This document shows positions 26,701 through 37,353 of a DNA stretch of 64,000 bases, in pieces. The notes under the pieces were generated by a model. It worked only from the letters and a program-made list of their open reading frames with translations. It was not told the DNA's origin and did not search any database. The stretch is taken from contig OU612070.1 of the NCBI GenBank assembly GCA_914767715.1, positions 18,030,025 to 18,094,024 on the forward strand, written 5' to 3'. The DNA comes from Membranipora membranacea (Eukaryota > Bryozoa > Gymnolaemata > Cheilostomatida > Membraniporidae). A program made the translations under genes and the position numbers. Numbering within the stretch: the first letter of the stretch is position 1; the number at the start of each line of letters is the position of its first letter.

Positions 26701-29700
26701 TGTCATGATATTTGCCTGCAATACTTGGTATAGTTATGTGTACAATCCTGTCATATTTATCTTATGTCTATGGTGAGAGTTAAAACATAAAAAGTTTCAT
26801 CATGATTGAAGGTGTGAGTAAAGTTAAGAAAATCTTCAGAGCTGCTGTCAAACTGGCAGATCAATGTGTTGGGACTGATGATCCATTCATCGAAATAGAC
26901 ACTGAAAAGGTTTGTCTTCATATGTCATTTAAATGAGCTGTTGCACCCTCTTACATCACTAAGCTGGGGGAATGAAATGAGCTATGGAGTGGCTTTTGGT
27001 ACTAACACTCAGCTCAAATTTATCGCTCACTTTGTTCACTCGGAATGAATATAGTTTCTTCAATGAGTGAGCAGTTTGGGAACAAGACCCTAGCAGGTCT
27101 CACTCACTCACTGAAAGATCCCCATGAGAATTTTACACACAATTGTGTTATCCTTCAATGTAGAAATCCTATGAAAATCACTTTCCCAAAAGTGATATTA
27201 CATTTATAGAACCCCATACAATGTGGATGTTTGGGACATAGCACTTTGTGTTTGGCTGAAGTTTGGAACAAATGTTTCTTGTATTACACTTCCTGATATA
27301 GCTACCTCATAAAGCAGGGACTGAGAGTTACCTCCCTTATGGGAGGCACACTTTCCACCATCAATAATCATGCCAAGGGAGCATTGAAATTATTTACCAT
27401 GCAAATCTGACATTAGTGGTGGAAGTGGTAGCTTATTGGGCTTGTAAAGTGTATATTATTGTACAGAACATGGATGAGCAAGGGGGACAATTTCTAACCT
27501 TGTACACAATTTTATTTTCGCTATGATTTTTAAAGTGTTAAAACTTTGCAGAACTACAGAACTGGCTGCTAGACTACTTATATTGCTTTGGTTTTTCGGT
27601 AGCGTTTTAAGCGTTGTTGTGGAGCGATAATTATCTCCAAAATATTGCTTCTAACACAGTAGTAGGAGAATATGGCTTGTTTTGATTATTTTTGTGGACT
27701 ACTCAAGATGTTGACCTACAGTTATGAATCAGCGAAGTGCTAAGCAGGATAACAATATTTCTATTTCTAGTTCTTTGACACTTTTACCACCTTGCAACCT
27801 GCATTATCAATACAGCCTTGTTCCCGTCCACTGAAATAGTTTGCATTTAAATTTTAGCCACTGGAAATTACACACAACTGGAGTCAGCTGGAATGCCTCA
27901 ATCTTATAGATACTGGATTCACCAAGTTACACCTGACAGGTTGTCATAAACTGAATTCACTGACAGGTAATAGAGAGATGGCCATTTCTAGTTTCTATGG
28001 TAAACATACAAAAATAGGATACCATTTCCAGTTTTAGGTTGGATGTAGATATTGCCTTTCAACAGGTTCCTTTCGCTGTAATCCACATTCTGCTTTGTAG
28101 CCCACGCGTGCTCAGTACTCAAAGAAGTCAGGTTTTCCGGTAAACCCCGAGACGATCAGAAGAATGAAGTCACAAGGATAACTCAGGTATCAAAATAGTC
28201 TATCTTTTATCGGCGACGCATCTCCTACGACTGGTACTCGTTGTTCAAATCAAACACCTTGGAATAGAGATAACAATTTCAATGTCAGATAGTGTCTGTC
28301 AATAAAGTTTGAAAATATTACAAACATGTGGTTTCTTTAGTTTAAGTGCTCAAACATTAGCAGGTTGCCAGTATTGGCATTTTCATTTTTAACGACATCC
28401 TACATTGGGGTATAATGAAATGTCGATACCACAAATCTGGGCCATATTTGCGCCCATGAACTGAATTTTCTTTAAAATACTACAACAATGTTGAAATTGA
28501 TATTCTTTTTGTACGATTGAAGTACAGGACATATTGTACCATGCTGTGGGTGAAAAGCCAAATATGTATCTGGTATTGTTTTAGTGTCCTAAGTTCCTGT
28601 TTTCGGACCTAATGCGGAGTATTAATGAGAGGCCTACAGTTGTCAATATATCTCAACCCTGCCCTCTTCGAGTTATTGAGTTTGAACCCCTAACCGACGA
28701 ACAGGTAATTGTTATCACCCCATCGCTTCAACTATACTTATAATGAGATTTACTAAAGGTAAACACTTTGCAGTCAACATGTGCCTGTACTCTGGTTTAT
28801 TTTCCATTGGATCACTTTTACGGAAATTTGTTGTTTATGTGGGAGTCACAAACAACAGACGCATTTTTCAGTTTGTGAGAGAAGAAGCGCTACTGGAGTT
28901 GTCTTCTTTCCATGAGAATAATAAAATTCTGATTGAGTCAAAAGTTAAGGGAGGTTACGCCAACTCGACGGTCAAGACACACTATGAGCAGCTCATATCA
29001 TCAATGACCAGGTGGGTTCGCGATGAGTTTTTTAACTGTGGTAATATCAATAACACATACAATTTATTCCGTATCTACCATACTGTTGCATTAAAATTTT
29101 ATTTAACCATGTGGAAAACCATTTAATATATTTAAGCCATTTTTTACCGTTTTTTTACAGTTGCGGCAATCCTCAATTTCCACCCAAACATGATTATAAG
29201 ATTTATACAGGTTAGTTACAGTCTTATCGTACATTATGATTATGATGAATGAATATTGTAAGTATGAGTGCCATAGTAATAAAACCTCAGGGTGCCGAGG
29301 TGCACACACAGGAAGCACTCGATAGCAGCCACTAGGTTTCCAAGTCATTAGTGCCACTCTTCAACCACTGACAGCCGGAACCGAGTGTGAAGCGTACCTT
29401 TATCAAGGTTGGAGGTGCAGTGGCTGATGAAGCTGTACTATACATGAGGGTTCTTTGCGATTTTAACCAACATTTTTTTTAACCAACATTTTTTAAACCA
29501 ACATTTATCTTAAGATGTTGCTTTGCATATAGAAGTCCATCATTATATAAGAGTCGTGTCCCGAGGGGAATATGTCATCGGTCCAAGTAGCAAGGCGTTT
29601 TGGTACTGATTTGGATACCAGTATGCCACCTGTTGGTAGAGGGGCAGCCACGCAAACCATTGAGCCAAATTGACTGAGAGTATGTATGTATGAATAAATA

Positions 29701-32048
29701 TTTGTAGGTATGAAGCTTTGTTTGTAGGTATCTATGTATATATGTACGAATGTATGTTTGTATATGTGTGTGTGTGTATATAACAACGCCGTCAGGGTTA
29801 ATTTGATTGGTGAAATTTGTGCCCTATTTTGTTTCGATATTGTCTTATTCATTTGTTTTACCTTGCTCATACCATAATCTGCGTTCGACCATCATCTGCA
29901 CTGACAATAATCATCTTTTATTGATTGTTATTGCAGAGGAGGAATACGGAGGGAGAGTTATTATTTGTCACAATATCCCACAATGCGGCGTAAAGATAAC
30001 TCCTCACTGTTACATGTCTGCCTTTACAGATAGCTGTGCAAGGCAAGTTGTGTCAGCTGGCAGAAAATGGACTCCTGATGAGTGTCAGATCACCTCACCT
30101 CAAGGTCATGTTCTCAGAGGAGGTTCTGTTCTATGTTTCATTTATCCTTTAGATCACACCCTCTAAGTGTCAAAAATACTTCCTGCAATACTAAATTGTA
30201 CTGGATACTTTATTCCTATCATCGCAATGAAATTGTTTCAAGAAACAAACCGAATACAACGAAATATCTGCTCCGCTCATCCACATTCAAATGATGTAGA
30301 GGAATATCGTAAAAATCTGTGTTTTACTTTGGTTTACATAATATGCTTCGAGGAATGGTGCATATATATATATTTATATATAATTTTTATTTGCTGCTCA
30401 AGTCACTTGGATTGATGAGACCATTATGAACCATATGAACAAAAATAAATGGTGAAATAATCAAGTGAAATTGTTAAAAATATTGGTGTAAAGGAGGGCT
30501 GATCTATTCAAAGACTTAGTTTGAGGCCGCTATTTTGTATCACATCTGTGTAATCATTAGTGTAATAACTCATAATAAATATGACAGCTGTGACGTCACA
30601 CTGGGATTGCCCGCAGATTCTTACTGCCGATAGACAGCTGTCACCTTGGAAGTTTGAGAGGCCATCACTTCCTCGATATGTCGATTCTAAAGCCGGAAAT
30701 CACTCACATGATAGAATAAAATATGGTGAATAAGATGTGATACAAAATAGCAGCCTCAAACTAAGTCTGTTTATCTGTATTAATGTGATATATCGCCTTT
30801 TCAGTTTCTCAGGAACTACTTGTCCCATTTCAAAAATTTCTTCACTGACACGTTGCTAGTTGTCTGAATAAAATACATTGAAAATATATAGCCAGCAATG
30901 GGCAAAATGATGCAGTAGATAACGTTATGCTATAGCGTGATGAAAATCTATGCAGAATTACATGCAAAGCACATTATGTACAACAATGGATCACCTTTTT
31001 TGGATGATTGTTTAGCACTGAAAGAGAAATTTTTATGCTCATAACTTCTCTACTATTGAATTTATCATCAAACGCCACGATCAAAACCTCAGAAATACTC
31101 TCTTGTTTAATGGAAGCTGGTGTGTATAACATGTTGTTAAACCTAATTTCAGTTTTTTGGAGAGGAGTGAATGTTTTGGACCAAATCAAGCTAGCTAGCC
31201 ACGAAAATCCAAATATCTCAAGATGTAAAGCCATAATCAATAATGGCTTTAATCAAAATCTAGACAATCTCCTGCTGTTCATCATGCTGACAACAAATTT
31301 GATTGACATATTTCTGAATTTTGGCTGGAAAATTTTGACCTAAATTAATGAAAATTTGGGTAACAAACAAATTTAAAATACTTGCCAGGTTAAAGATGAA
31401 GCATTTAGATTAAACTTCTTGAACTAAGATCATCATGTGTGCTACAAATTTCTCACAAAAGTGGAGTAAATTCTATGGATATAAGGACGAGAAATTATTA
31501 TGTTAATTATTATAATTTACTCCGCATAATATATTTTAAAACAATTTAGGGTTAATATGGAACAATGGTAGTTTTTTTCGTCTGTAGATGATAAAATGAG
31601 AAGCAGTAAGCTCGATTTGTGTCTTTCGATATTAAAATGGTTTCAGGCCGCGGGCAGCAAACACAATATATGAAAGAGACTACTGTGTGACTCTGGATGA
31701 GTCTAAACCACAGATAAGAGGTATAAACATGACTAAGACTAGTATAGATGGACCATGGAGGAGACCTGGAGATGGAACAATGGCAGTCATTCCCACTAAG
31801 TAAGCCTACTCTCTATCATGTGCACAAGATAGGATAACTCTATGATTAGAGAATAATTCGCCATTCTGTATGATACTGTTTTTGTACTTTGATAAAGTCT
31901 TTTGATCGACCCTCACATGTGTGTGATATTTAATTTATGTACATTTTGTAGATGGCAGTTCCCTCCAGGTACTAAGCAGTCTGAAGGTTTGTTAGTGAGG
32001 AGTGAGTTACGTCAGCTTAGGCTGGCTAAAGAGGAGGCTAGACAGTAA
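8794..32048 (+). CDS. FBXO38: F-box only protein 38-like (F-box/LRR)
   Basis: This is a substrate adaptor of an SCF (SKP1-CUL1-F-box) ubiquitin ligase. Exons: 8794-8940, 10158-10323, 10784-10945, 11171-11265, 11752-11904, 12460-12540, 13846-14009, 14234-14335, 15838-15968, 16303-16462, 16623-16735, 17387-17481, 18346-18426, 18496-18601, 19189-19368, 19773-20280, 20551-20710, 20920-20994, 26154-26238, 26812-26909, 27858-27966, 28101-28186, 28585-28704, 28872-29011, 29161-29210, 29937-30081, 31647-31799, 31952-32048. All phases join, giving 1253 codons (human about 1188). Exon 2 is the F-box (DVLPRELKCRILSNLGIVDI). Leucine-rich repeats follow, with the FBXO38 hallmarks LKSLKLGYVDEL and PPKGCARVGLSAGMNIGG. 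A disordered basic/acidic middle comes next (about residues 580-880; SSSEEEEG), then C-terminal LRR-like exons (LHLTGCHKLNSLTAHACSVL). One intron is GC-AG (18602-19188). The last four exons are weakly similar to FBXO38. The acceptor before 26812 and the donor at 30082 are weak. Confidence 0.82.
9001..9508. mobile_element. Fold-back element with long TIRs and TA flanks
   Basis: The left arm (9001-9165) and right arm (9345-9508) are inverted repeats of about 160 bp. The ends are GACAGTTTTCTGAGCTCTG and the inverse of GCCAGTTTTCTGAGCTCTG, bracketed by TA (8999-9000 and 9509-9510). It has no coding capacity and lies in intron 1 of the FBXO38-like gene. TA flanks suggest mobilisation by a Tc1/mariner-type transposase (inference). 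Confidence 0.8.
9750..9962 (-). other. Small unassigned ORF in FBXO38-like intron 1
   Basis: A 70-codon minus-strand ORF has protein-like, higher-GC composition (QQRKQIDYVKTPKLTLRTEG, then LINTQGSLHAAGAGHEE) in otherwise AT-rich intron. I do not recognise it, and no splice context was found. It could be an exon of a nested gene, part of a repeat or chance. A related repeat tail (gggactgccaatttggcat) lies just upstream at about 9610-9690 and recurs at about 62195-62270. Confidence 0.25.
12341..12356. repeat. Poly-C tract
   Basis: This is an uninterrupted C run of about 15 bases in an FBXO38-like intron. Similar C or G runs occur near 45885-45895, 49900-49910 and 60702-60718. They are sites of likely length error or polymorphism. 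Confidence 0.85.
12913..13074 (+). pseudogene. MADF / Myb-SANT-like domain remnant
   Basis: A 53-codon ORF starts MEELIISVVKSHPPIYDKKD, continues HNYKDRSGAVVKIWKVIAVS and then hits a stop. It matches the first two helices of MADF/Myb-SANT-like DNA-binding domains (acidic start, PxxYD, YKDR, W-x-x-IA). Such domains are common in the second protein of PIF/Harbinger transposons and in host regulators. The third helix (usually C-x-x-R-W) is missing. It sits inside an FBXO38-like intron on the sense strand, so I read it as a transposon remnant; a host exon is the alternative. Confidence 0.55.
13318..13348. repeat. Palindrome in intron
   Basis: The 16-bp perfect palindrome GCATGTCTAGACATGC (13324-13339) is flanked by further complementary bases (ggccga to the left, tcggcc to the right). 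It is a potential hairpin at the end of the MADF-containing segment, possibly a transposon terminus. Confidence 0.6.
13370..13620 (+). pseudogene. LINE reverse transcriptase 3' fragment
   Basis: Translation (IENIIQKRTKTLLLQMIHDS, DHFINNFLE, stop, CPSGRYRHTKYRSSWGRDSF, LRSMSRKLNEFS) parallels the end of the LINE at 54614-55084 (DHFIHNFLEHCPSGRLRHIK, YRSSWGKDCFLRQM). It carries an internal stop (TGA for the H codon). It is a dead 3' fragment in an FBXO38-like intron. Confidence 0.75.
15590..15680. repeat. Diverged end of the MULE-like inverted-repeat family
   Basis: It contains gtggttgataatgaaat and the perfect palindrome GTTTAAGCGCTTAAAC. Both are features of the terminal repeats of the element at 35911-36385, but with a diverged middle. 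It is read as a partial or old copy. Confidence 0.5.
16828..16860. repeat. 33-bp perfect palindrome
   Basis: Arms GAATGGTTAGAATCCA and TGGATTCTAACCATTC are perfectly complementary around a single G. It lies next to a tRNA-derived SINE in an FBXO38-like intron. No clear target duplication is visible. Confidence 0.8.
16885..16990 (-). mobile_element. tRNA-derived SINE head
   Basis: On the minus strand the segment carries an A-box-like TGGATTAATGGTGAGCCGC and a B-box GGGTTCAAGTCCCG with a paired T-arm (CCGGGGTTCAAGTCCCGG). The acceptor stem does not pair and the spacing is longer than in a normal tRNA, so a SINE promoter head is more likely than a tRNA gene. Confidence 0.65.
18602..19188 (+). 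other. GC-AG intron of the FBXO38-like gene
   Basis: The exon ends CTAG and is followed by GCAAGT, the canonical form of the rare GC donor. The next acceptor (gacgtag at 19181-19188) restores phase 1. Without this intron the ORF stops at 18612. An AATAAA-type signal near 18698 could instead mark a short alternative transcript ending KLGKF-stop. Inside the intron, 19010-19090 holds a 20-bp unit repeated about four times (ccagttcttaggcttaata). Confidence 0.6.
24846..25200. mobile_element. Fold-back element in FBXO38-like intron
   Basis: The left arm (about 24846-24905: ccaatcaccacgtttccat, then ggtcgagctgag) is inverted at 25150-25200 (cagctcgacctc, then atggaaacgcagtgattgg). It is non-coding. 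No convincing target duplication was assigned. Confidence 0.65.
25434..25928. mobile_element. Fold-back element with CCTAGACAGGACAC ends
   Basis: Inverted ends CCTAGACAGGACAC (25444) and GTGTCCTGTCTAGG (25903-25916) extend outward through complementary ATAATAA/TTATTA. Internal inverted homology includes gatgacgttacgacattg against its inverse near 25825. It lies in the 5.2-kb FBXO38-like intron, just upstream of exon 19. Confidence 0.7.
26287..26336. mobile_element. Micro-palindrome insertion, copy 2
   Basis: The 32-bp core 26296-26327 starts CAGAGTAAGGATATATA and ends TTCTTACTCTGTATG. It is the same family as 48843-48870. It is flanked by TGCATTTCA (26287-26295) and TACATCTCA (26328-26336), which match at 7 of 9 bases. 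It lies 49 bp after exon 19 of the FBXO38-like gene. Confidence 0.6.
29463..29510. repeat. Short tandem triplication
   Basis: The unit aaccaacattttttt is repeated three times with varying T length in an FBXO38-like intron. A GTAT/GTTT-rich microsatellite lies at about 29690-29790. Confidence 0.8.
29575..29690 (-). mobile_element. Possible tRNA-derived SINE head
   Basis: On the minus strand TTTGGCTCAATGGTTTGCGT resembles a tRNA A-box region. A weak B-box-like block (ggtatccaaatcag) follows. It is more degraded than the copies at 16.9 and 48.1 kb. Confidence 0.4.
30510..30772. mobile_element. Shorter copy of the AAAGACTT inverted-repeat family
   Basis: The right arm (gaagtttgagaggccatcac and onward to agcctcaaactaagtct) matches the arms of the element at 47772-48300. 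The left arm is reduced to aaagacttagtttgaggc plus about 20 bp, so it is an internally deleted copy. Flanks ATCTATT and ATCTGTATT are a weak target-duplication candidate. Confidence 0.65.
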
Positions 32049-32286
32049 GCCAACGAGTCACACAAACAGCTTAATGCACAGAATGTGAGTCTTATATTAT
32101 TGTAGAACAAGTTACCACCAGTGTCAAAACTACAGCTTATCCACAGAGAATTACAAAGCTTGACAACCAATGGGTGTACGATAAGTGCGATTATTTGAGT
32201 AAGCGCTGATAAACATCTGCCTCGTTATCACCTGATCTGTACTGTGATAATATCTGAATAGTAACATGTAGATATTTTAATTTTAG

Positions 32287-33076
32287 TACATACAATCGCT
32301 ACATAGAATAGACCCGCTGAAGAGACAGACTTGTACAGACAAAGTTACCATGCCAGGTACACTACCTACCCCCTCTCACTCTCTCTAGTCGGATCCACCC
32401 CTCTCAGCGTTAATATACATAATTTTAACGATTACTGCACTGAAGTTGATATCAAAGCTGTTTGTTAAACCAGTTGGCAAGTTTTCTCTCCCTAAAACAG
32501 GAATACAACTCCACAATTCTTGGCAGACTGTGTCATCTTTATCACGGGATAATGATACACTCACCCTTTTATGTTATTTAGATGTAAAATACTCAACAAA
32601 ATCACCAGAAAAAAGAGCGTTTGTCAGACCACCAAGACCAGCTCATTCGAGATCATGGGGACCTGCTGATAACACCGCACCTAAAGGCTGGTATAAGACA
32701 GATGTCGTCCAAGCTAAGATTGTCGTTCTACCTGGTGAGTTTTTTATATATCCTACCCCATAGTTACATACAAAACTCCAAACCATTGAATTTACCTGTG
32801 GATGGAATTATATTAAAAACCGGCCCGGTGACAATCTCTCGAAACGTTGTTTTGTATGAGTAACGATATTAAAATTTATCAGCAGATCAATATTAGAAAT
32901 ATTTAGTCTCTCCTGTTCTATCGACACACCCATGTTTTTAACATGTAAAATCAAGATCCAATAAGAAAATAATGTACTGTAATAACTGATTTACAGGTAG
33001 ACAGAGTGTGCTGATCACACCGCAGACAAGATTAAATGTGCTGAAAAGGAGAATGTCTCTTGTAAACTTATCCTGA
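32287..33076 (+). CDS. Unassigned exons, 3' end of a plus-strand transcript
   Basis: Three exons join cleanly: 32287-32356 (phase 0 to 1, YIQSLHRIDPLKRQTCTDKV), 32582-32734 (phase 1 to 1, RAFVRPPRPAHSRSWGPADN then KGWYKTDVVQAKIVVLPG) and 32997-33076 (RQSVLITPQTRLNVLKRRMS, ending LVNLS-stop). I do not recognise the protein; it is basic and proline-rich. It could be an alternative 3' end of the FBXO38-like gene, since that last exon can also be cut at GTAAGC (32045), or a separate gene with undetected 5' exons. Direct joining to exon 28 is out of phase, so an intervening exon would be needed. AATAAA occurs at about 33494. Confidence 0.5.
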
Positions 33077-33589
33077 ACAAATCAACAAGAAACACAGAAA
33101 ACAAAACCCTTATGTGTGCAAGCACCAAGAGGCGGCAGGAAGAACGTCAAGGTCTGTCTTCAAGAATATGTTAGCTGTCTCCCAGTCCCAGTCCCAGTTC
33201 AAACATCATCAGACAAGAGCATACATTTTCAAGCCTCTGTGCCCAAACTACTACGATTCAATTTCTGGCAAAGGTGTTTTTTCATGGTAAGTCAATGGGA
33301 ATGCCATCTGTATGAATACCCATATTGTTTATTGTTTTGTCTCAATAAGAAAGGTCTTCAGCAATTTTAGCAGTCATTTAGGCATCATTGAGTGATTTAC
33401 CTTCATATTTATATTTTCAATTCAGTTCTGTATCATTCTTACTTCCTCCATGCGTGCCAACCTCTTTGCTTTGATACAATTATACTTTGTACAATAAACC
33501 AAACTGTAATACAATGCCTGTATCAAGTTTATCTTGTCAGTACGATGTAAGTGGATCACAGGTTACTTGTCACTAGCACAATAAAACCA

Positions 33590-34010
33590 GAGACTGATGG
33601 ATATGGGTTCATGTTATCTAGGAGTCATCAATAAAACTACATTCTAATTACCAGGGAGTACAGGAAGGAGTAGACAACTCCAAGGTGAAGTGCGCACAGA
33701 TACAAACTCCCTTATTATTATAATCATATCTGGCGTTCATGACAGAGTGGATAAACTGACACCCATACAGAATAGCTGCATACATTATGACTGCCAATGT
33801 TGGACCACACATGAAGACTTAACTACAAACAACACAGCTGTCAATATTAAGAGGATGGTCAACTACTTATAGACCACACATGCAGGATAGCTGCATAGCT
33901 TATAACTGTCATTATTAGACCACGCCTCCTTCCCATTACTGTATAGAGCTGTCTGTGTAGGTAATTTCTACCATATATCATAATCATTGATACTTATATG
34001 TATAAATCAG
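33590..34010 (+). repeat. Dispersed repeat family R1, copy 1 (partial)
   Basis: Segments such as agctgcatacattatgactg, ggaccacacatgaagactt and gaccacgcctccttcccatt recur in the same order at 43345-43990 and 48600-49120. It is non-coding. The three copies serve as internal alignment references for the short palindromic insertions. Confidence 0.75.
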
Positions 34011-34094
34011 AGTTAGGCAACTCAAGTATGTAAATGGCAACTGTCAGTGTTAGATGGAGATTATTCAATCCAAATCCAACACTAAATTTATGAT

Positions 34095-34165
34095 TATCAA
34101 CCACTTTGATAATGAAATGCCTCTACCAGCATCTCGCCACCGTTTGAGCGCTCAAACTACTCCTC
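34095..34165. repeat. Solo end of the MULE-like inverted-repeat family
   Basis: gataatgaaatgcctctacc followed by agcatctcgccaccgtttga and the palindrome GTTTGAGCGCTCAAAC matches the right terminal repeat of the element at 35911-36385. Confidence 0.65.
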
Positions 34166-35910
34166 ACCCGAAGAACAAGAAACTCAAGCTTTTGATCTTA
34201 GATGCTTTGAGGGGTATTTCCTGTCATCATCAATAAATCAGATTGAGTTTAATCCAGATCTTGGGTTGGGCAAGAAAGTTCCTGAGCTGATTTTGTATTG
34301 CATGCCAGTGTGAAAAACATGATAAAAATTCACTTTTCTTATACAGGGGAGATTTGGTGCTATCTTGCCCAATTTGTTACATGTTCCGGGTATTACTTGT
34401 ACACAGATAGCCCAAACATCAAATTGTTTGTTGGTGCTTTTGTCCATTCCCACCTTTCCACTGAAAATTCTGGGGACAGCTGCACTGAGTTATGGTGTTG
34501 AGGCTGATTCCACCCACTAGACTTGTATCTTTAGTAATCGTAGATATATCTCCATGTAACTGATCTATACTTATCCAATATACTGTACCATTAGACCAGG
34601 GCTCTTAACCACTCAGAATTAGCCCGATTTACTCAGGTATTTTGGTTCAACTTAGGCAACTCAGGGGATTTTACTATATAAGATAAAAACTCAGATTTTG
34701 CCTCATATTCATCGAAGTTGGGGATCATTCTTCTCGGTGTGGCCTAGTTGTATGATTATAAAGAAACAACGGAATTTTACAGTGATTCTAAATAAATGAT
34801 AGGCTAACAACTCTAAAGAAAACCAGCATCATCCATATGCAGAGGCCTAAATTGCTCTCCAGGCTTTGGCGGCCGGACCCATTGAGGAGGCTAACAGAGC
34901 TCTAAAACTGTAAGCTGCTTGTGCACAGGGCGTTTCATGCCTTTGTAATGCCACCTGCAACACGGTATCGGTAAAACTCAGGTTTTGGATCCTTCCACGT
35001 TGAGAGCTCTGCATTAGACAATATTATATCTACAAGGGTCAGATATTCACATGAGATGAAAAACAAAACCAACAAATCATTATGTATAACCAACTGTCAA
35101 GTAATAAATAGGTTTAAAAGGCTGTAGTAAATCATTATTTACATCATAGTTTTGCTCTCTTTTTTTAGACCAGCTACACAAAATCTCTATGATATGGCAG
35201 TAGAGCTTAGCATATAATCTAAAAGGGCGTATTATATGTGGGATGGTGAGACCCCAAGCTATCGGTTATGTGCCTGCTATTCACTACCAAGTGTTTAGTG
35301 CCACCGGAGTTGTGGACATGAGCCCGCTGAGGAGTTTTCATGGTGGATTATTCCAGTTCCCAGCACCCTTGTTTCCAGCACCCTTGTTTCCTTTGACCAT
35401 GGCAACTATTCTGGTATTTAATATATCATAATATATTGTCACTTAAATGTTTCAATATAAGAAGCAGATCACCAATGCAATGACTAGATAGTTTGATTAA
35501 TTATATTCTGAATTGCTGATATTAGAGCCTAGAGATTGATGATGAAATTACTCAGCACAGGCATAGATAATGTACATTAGAGCACAGACATAGATAATGT
35601 TATGACTCACTAGTCCAAGGTCCTCAATTGTCCAGCTTGTGAGCACATTAACAGCATTAGGAGGAGCTGACTGAGCTGATAACTCCAAAGTATAGTGTGC
35701 TCAGATACAGGGAGTTCCCTTCTGGCATTCATGATCATGACGCATTTAGGTAACAGAATTGTTAAACTGGCACAACCCGTATGTATATGTGGGTGTAGAT
35801 CATTGAGATGACTTTCTAGTTGATCTTTTTCCCAGCAAACAGAGACATACAATGACTCAGTGATGTAAGTGGAGGACATTTAATTGAGTTGATATATAAA
35901 GGGTTTTTGA

Positions 35911-36385
35911 TAGTTTAAGCGCTCAAACGGCGGCGATATGCTGGTAGAGGCATTTCATTATCAACCACTTTCTTTTCTCCGTTTAAGTACTTAACCCAAG
36001 AATGTGGGAGTAATGGCTCTGATAAAAAGACTGGTCATACAAGAGAAAAAAGTTCTGAGCAAGCTAATGGACAGTTATGTATGGGCAATCAAGACATATT
36101 GTTTCATCTCCATCATACCAATATGCTGGCCAAGTTCCAAGGATTGCTCGATTTTTGACTTCGAGTGTCAATACATATTTCCTTCAAAAATTTGGTAAGG
36201 TTGAGGAATTATATGGCTTACTACAGTGTACTGTTTTTTGGCAGGTGTTGTCAAGCCAGCAATTTATAGGTTGTCTCACCACAAAGAAGGTGGCTATTAC
36301 TCCTATATTCTTGGGGCAAGTAAAGAAAGTGGTTGATAATGAAATGCCTCTACCAGCATCTCGCCGCCGTTTGACGCTTAAACTA
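35911..36385. mobile_element. 475-bp inverted-repeat element with 9-bp target duplication
   Basis: Terminal inverted repeats are about 64 bp. The left begins TAGTTTAAGCGCTCAAACGG and the right ends CCGTTTGACGCTTAAACTA; both include ctggtagaggcatttcatta or its inverse. The exact direct repeat GGTTTTTGA flanks it at 35902-35910 and 36386-36394. A 9-bp duplication with long TIRs is the pattern of Mutator-like (MULE) elements (inference; no transposase inside). Confidence 0.85.
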
Positions 36386-36399
36386 GGTTTTTGATTAAG

Positions 36400-37353
36400 T
36401 TGGTGATATAATATCTGAAAGCATTCATAGTTATAGGCCTAGGCCAAAACTGTCGATTTTTTTCAGCAAACAATTAATTGTTGGGAACAGTTAGGCATTG
36501 TGGAAGGAATTTTTGCAGACATGGAAGCAAAAAATCTGTAATTCTGTCTGCAAGTGGATAGCAGTAAATTTGTTACATTATAGCAGCACATTATATAGGG
36601 AGGATTATGAATAAAAAATACCTGATATACGAGAAAATAGTACACTAGTATATGTTGTTTATCACAACCAGTGTATAACCTGTAAAATGTGATCTGCTGG
36701 TTTGTATATACAATCAAAATATACATCAGTAAATGAAAGATGCCTTTTGATATGAACTGTACAGAAATTGCCCTTAACATGAGAGGTAACAAAAAAGGCT
36801 GTCTTGTGAATTGTGATTGTCTTAACATGTAGATATGTCGATTTGGACAGCAAATAATAGACCGTTATGGCGACATGAGCAAAAAACTTAGTTATAATAG
36901 GCAAGTGTTACCGTACTCTATATAATTTCATGATTGGATGTGAGACCCTTAGTTTACACACAGAGATACTCCTCATGATGTAGAATGTAACACTAGATAA
37001 TCCATGACACTATACGAGCCCAAAATGTATCACCTTAACAGGTTTTCTCTCCATCTTTTGAAAAATAAATAATCACAATGATTAATTTTCAACCAACAAA
37101 TGTGTGATTTACTTACAGATTTGAGGGCAGTGATTGAACTGACTAAGTAGATTGATACATTAAGAGGAATAACGTTCTTCCAATGATGCGAACTGTAATA
37201 TTTCCCATGAAATTTGATCTGATATGTCTCGATGGAGTATCCCCTGATGCAACTCAAACCAGGACTCCTGAGAGTGGGTTGACCAATAGAGCATATCAAA
37301 TTACTCAATTCTTTGCCAATTCCTGTAAAGTGAGCGATAAGATGGTAACTTAC
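36400..37353. other. No gene recognised
   Basis: This is AT-rich sequence between the MULE-like element and the leftmost minus-strand exon at 37354. The transcript containing that exon should continue leftward, since its donor is GTAAGT, but I could not fix a further exon here. Confidence 0.4.

Noticed and set aside
29690-29870. Tyr/His/Ile-rich minus ORF near 29.5-29.9 kb
   Set aside because: Produced by a GTAT/GTGT microsatellite.
36463-36904. Overlapping minus-strand ORFs of 80-121 codons
   Set aside because: AT-rich, no splice context, mutually overlapping frames; nothing recognisable.
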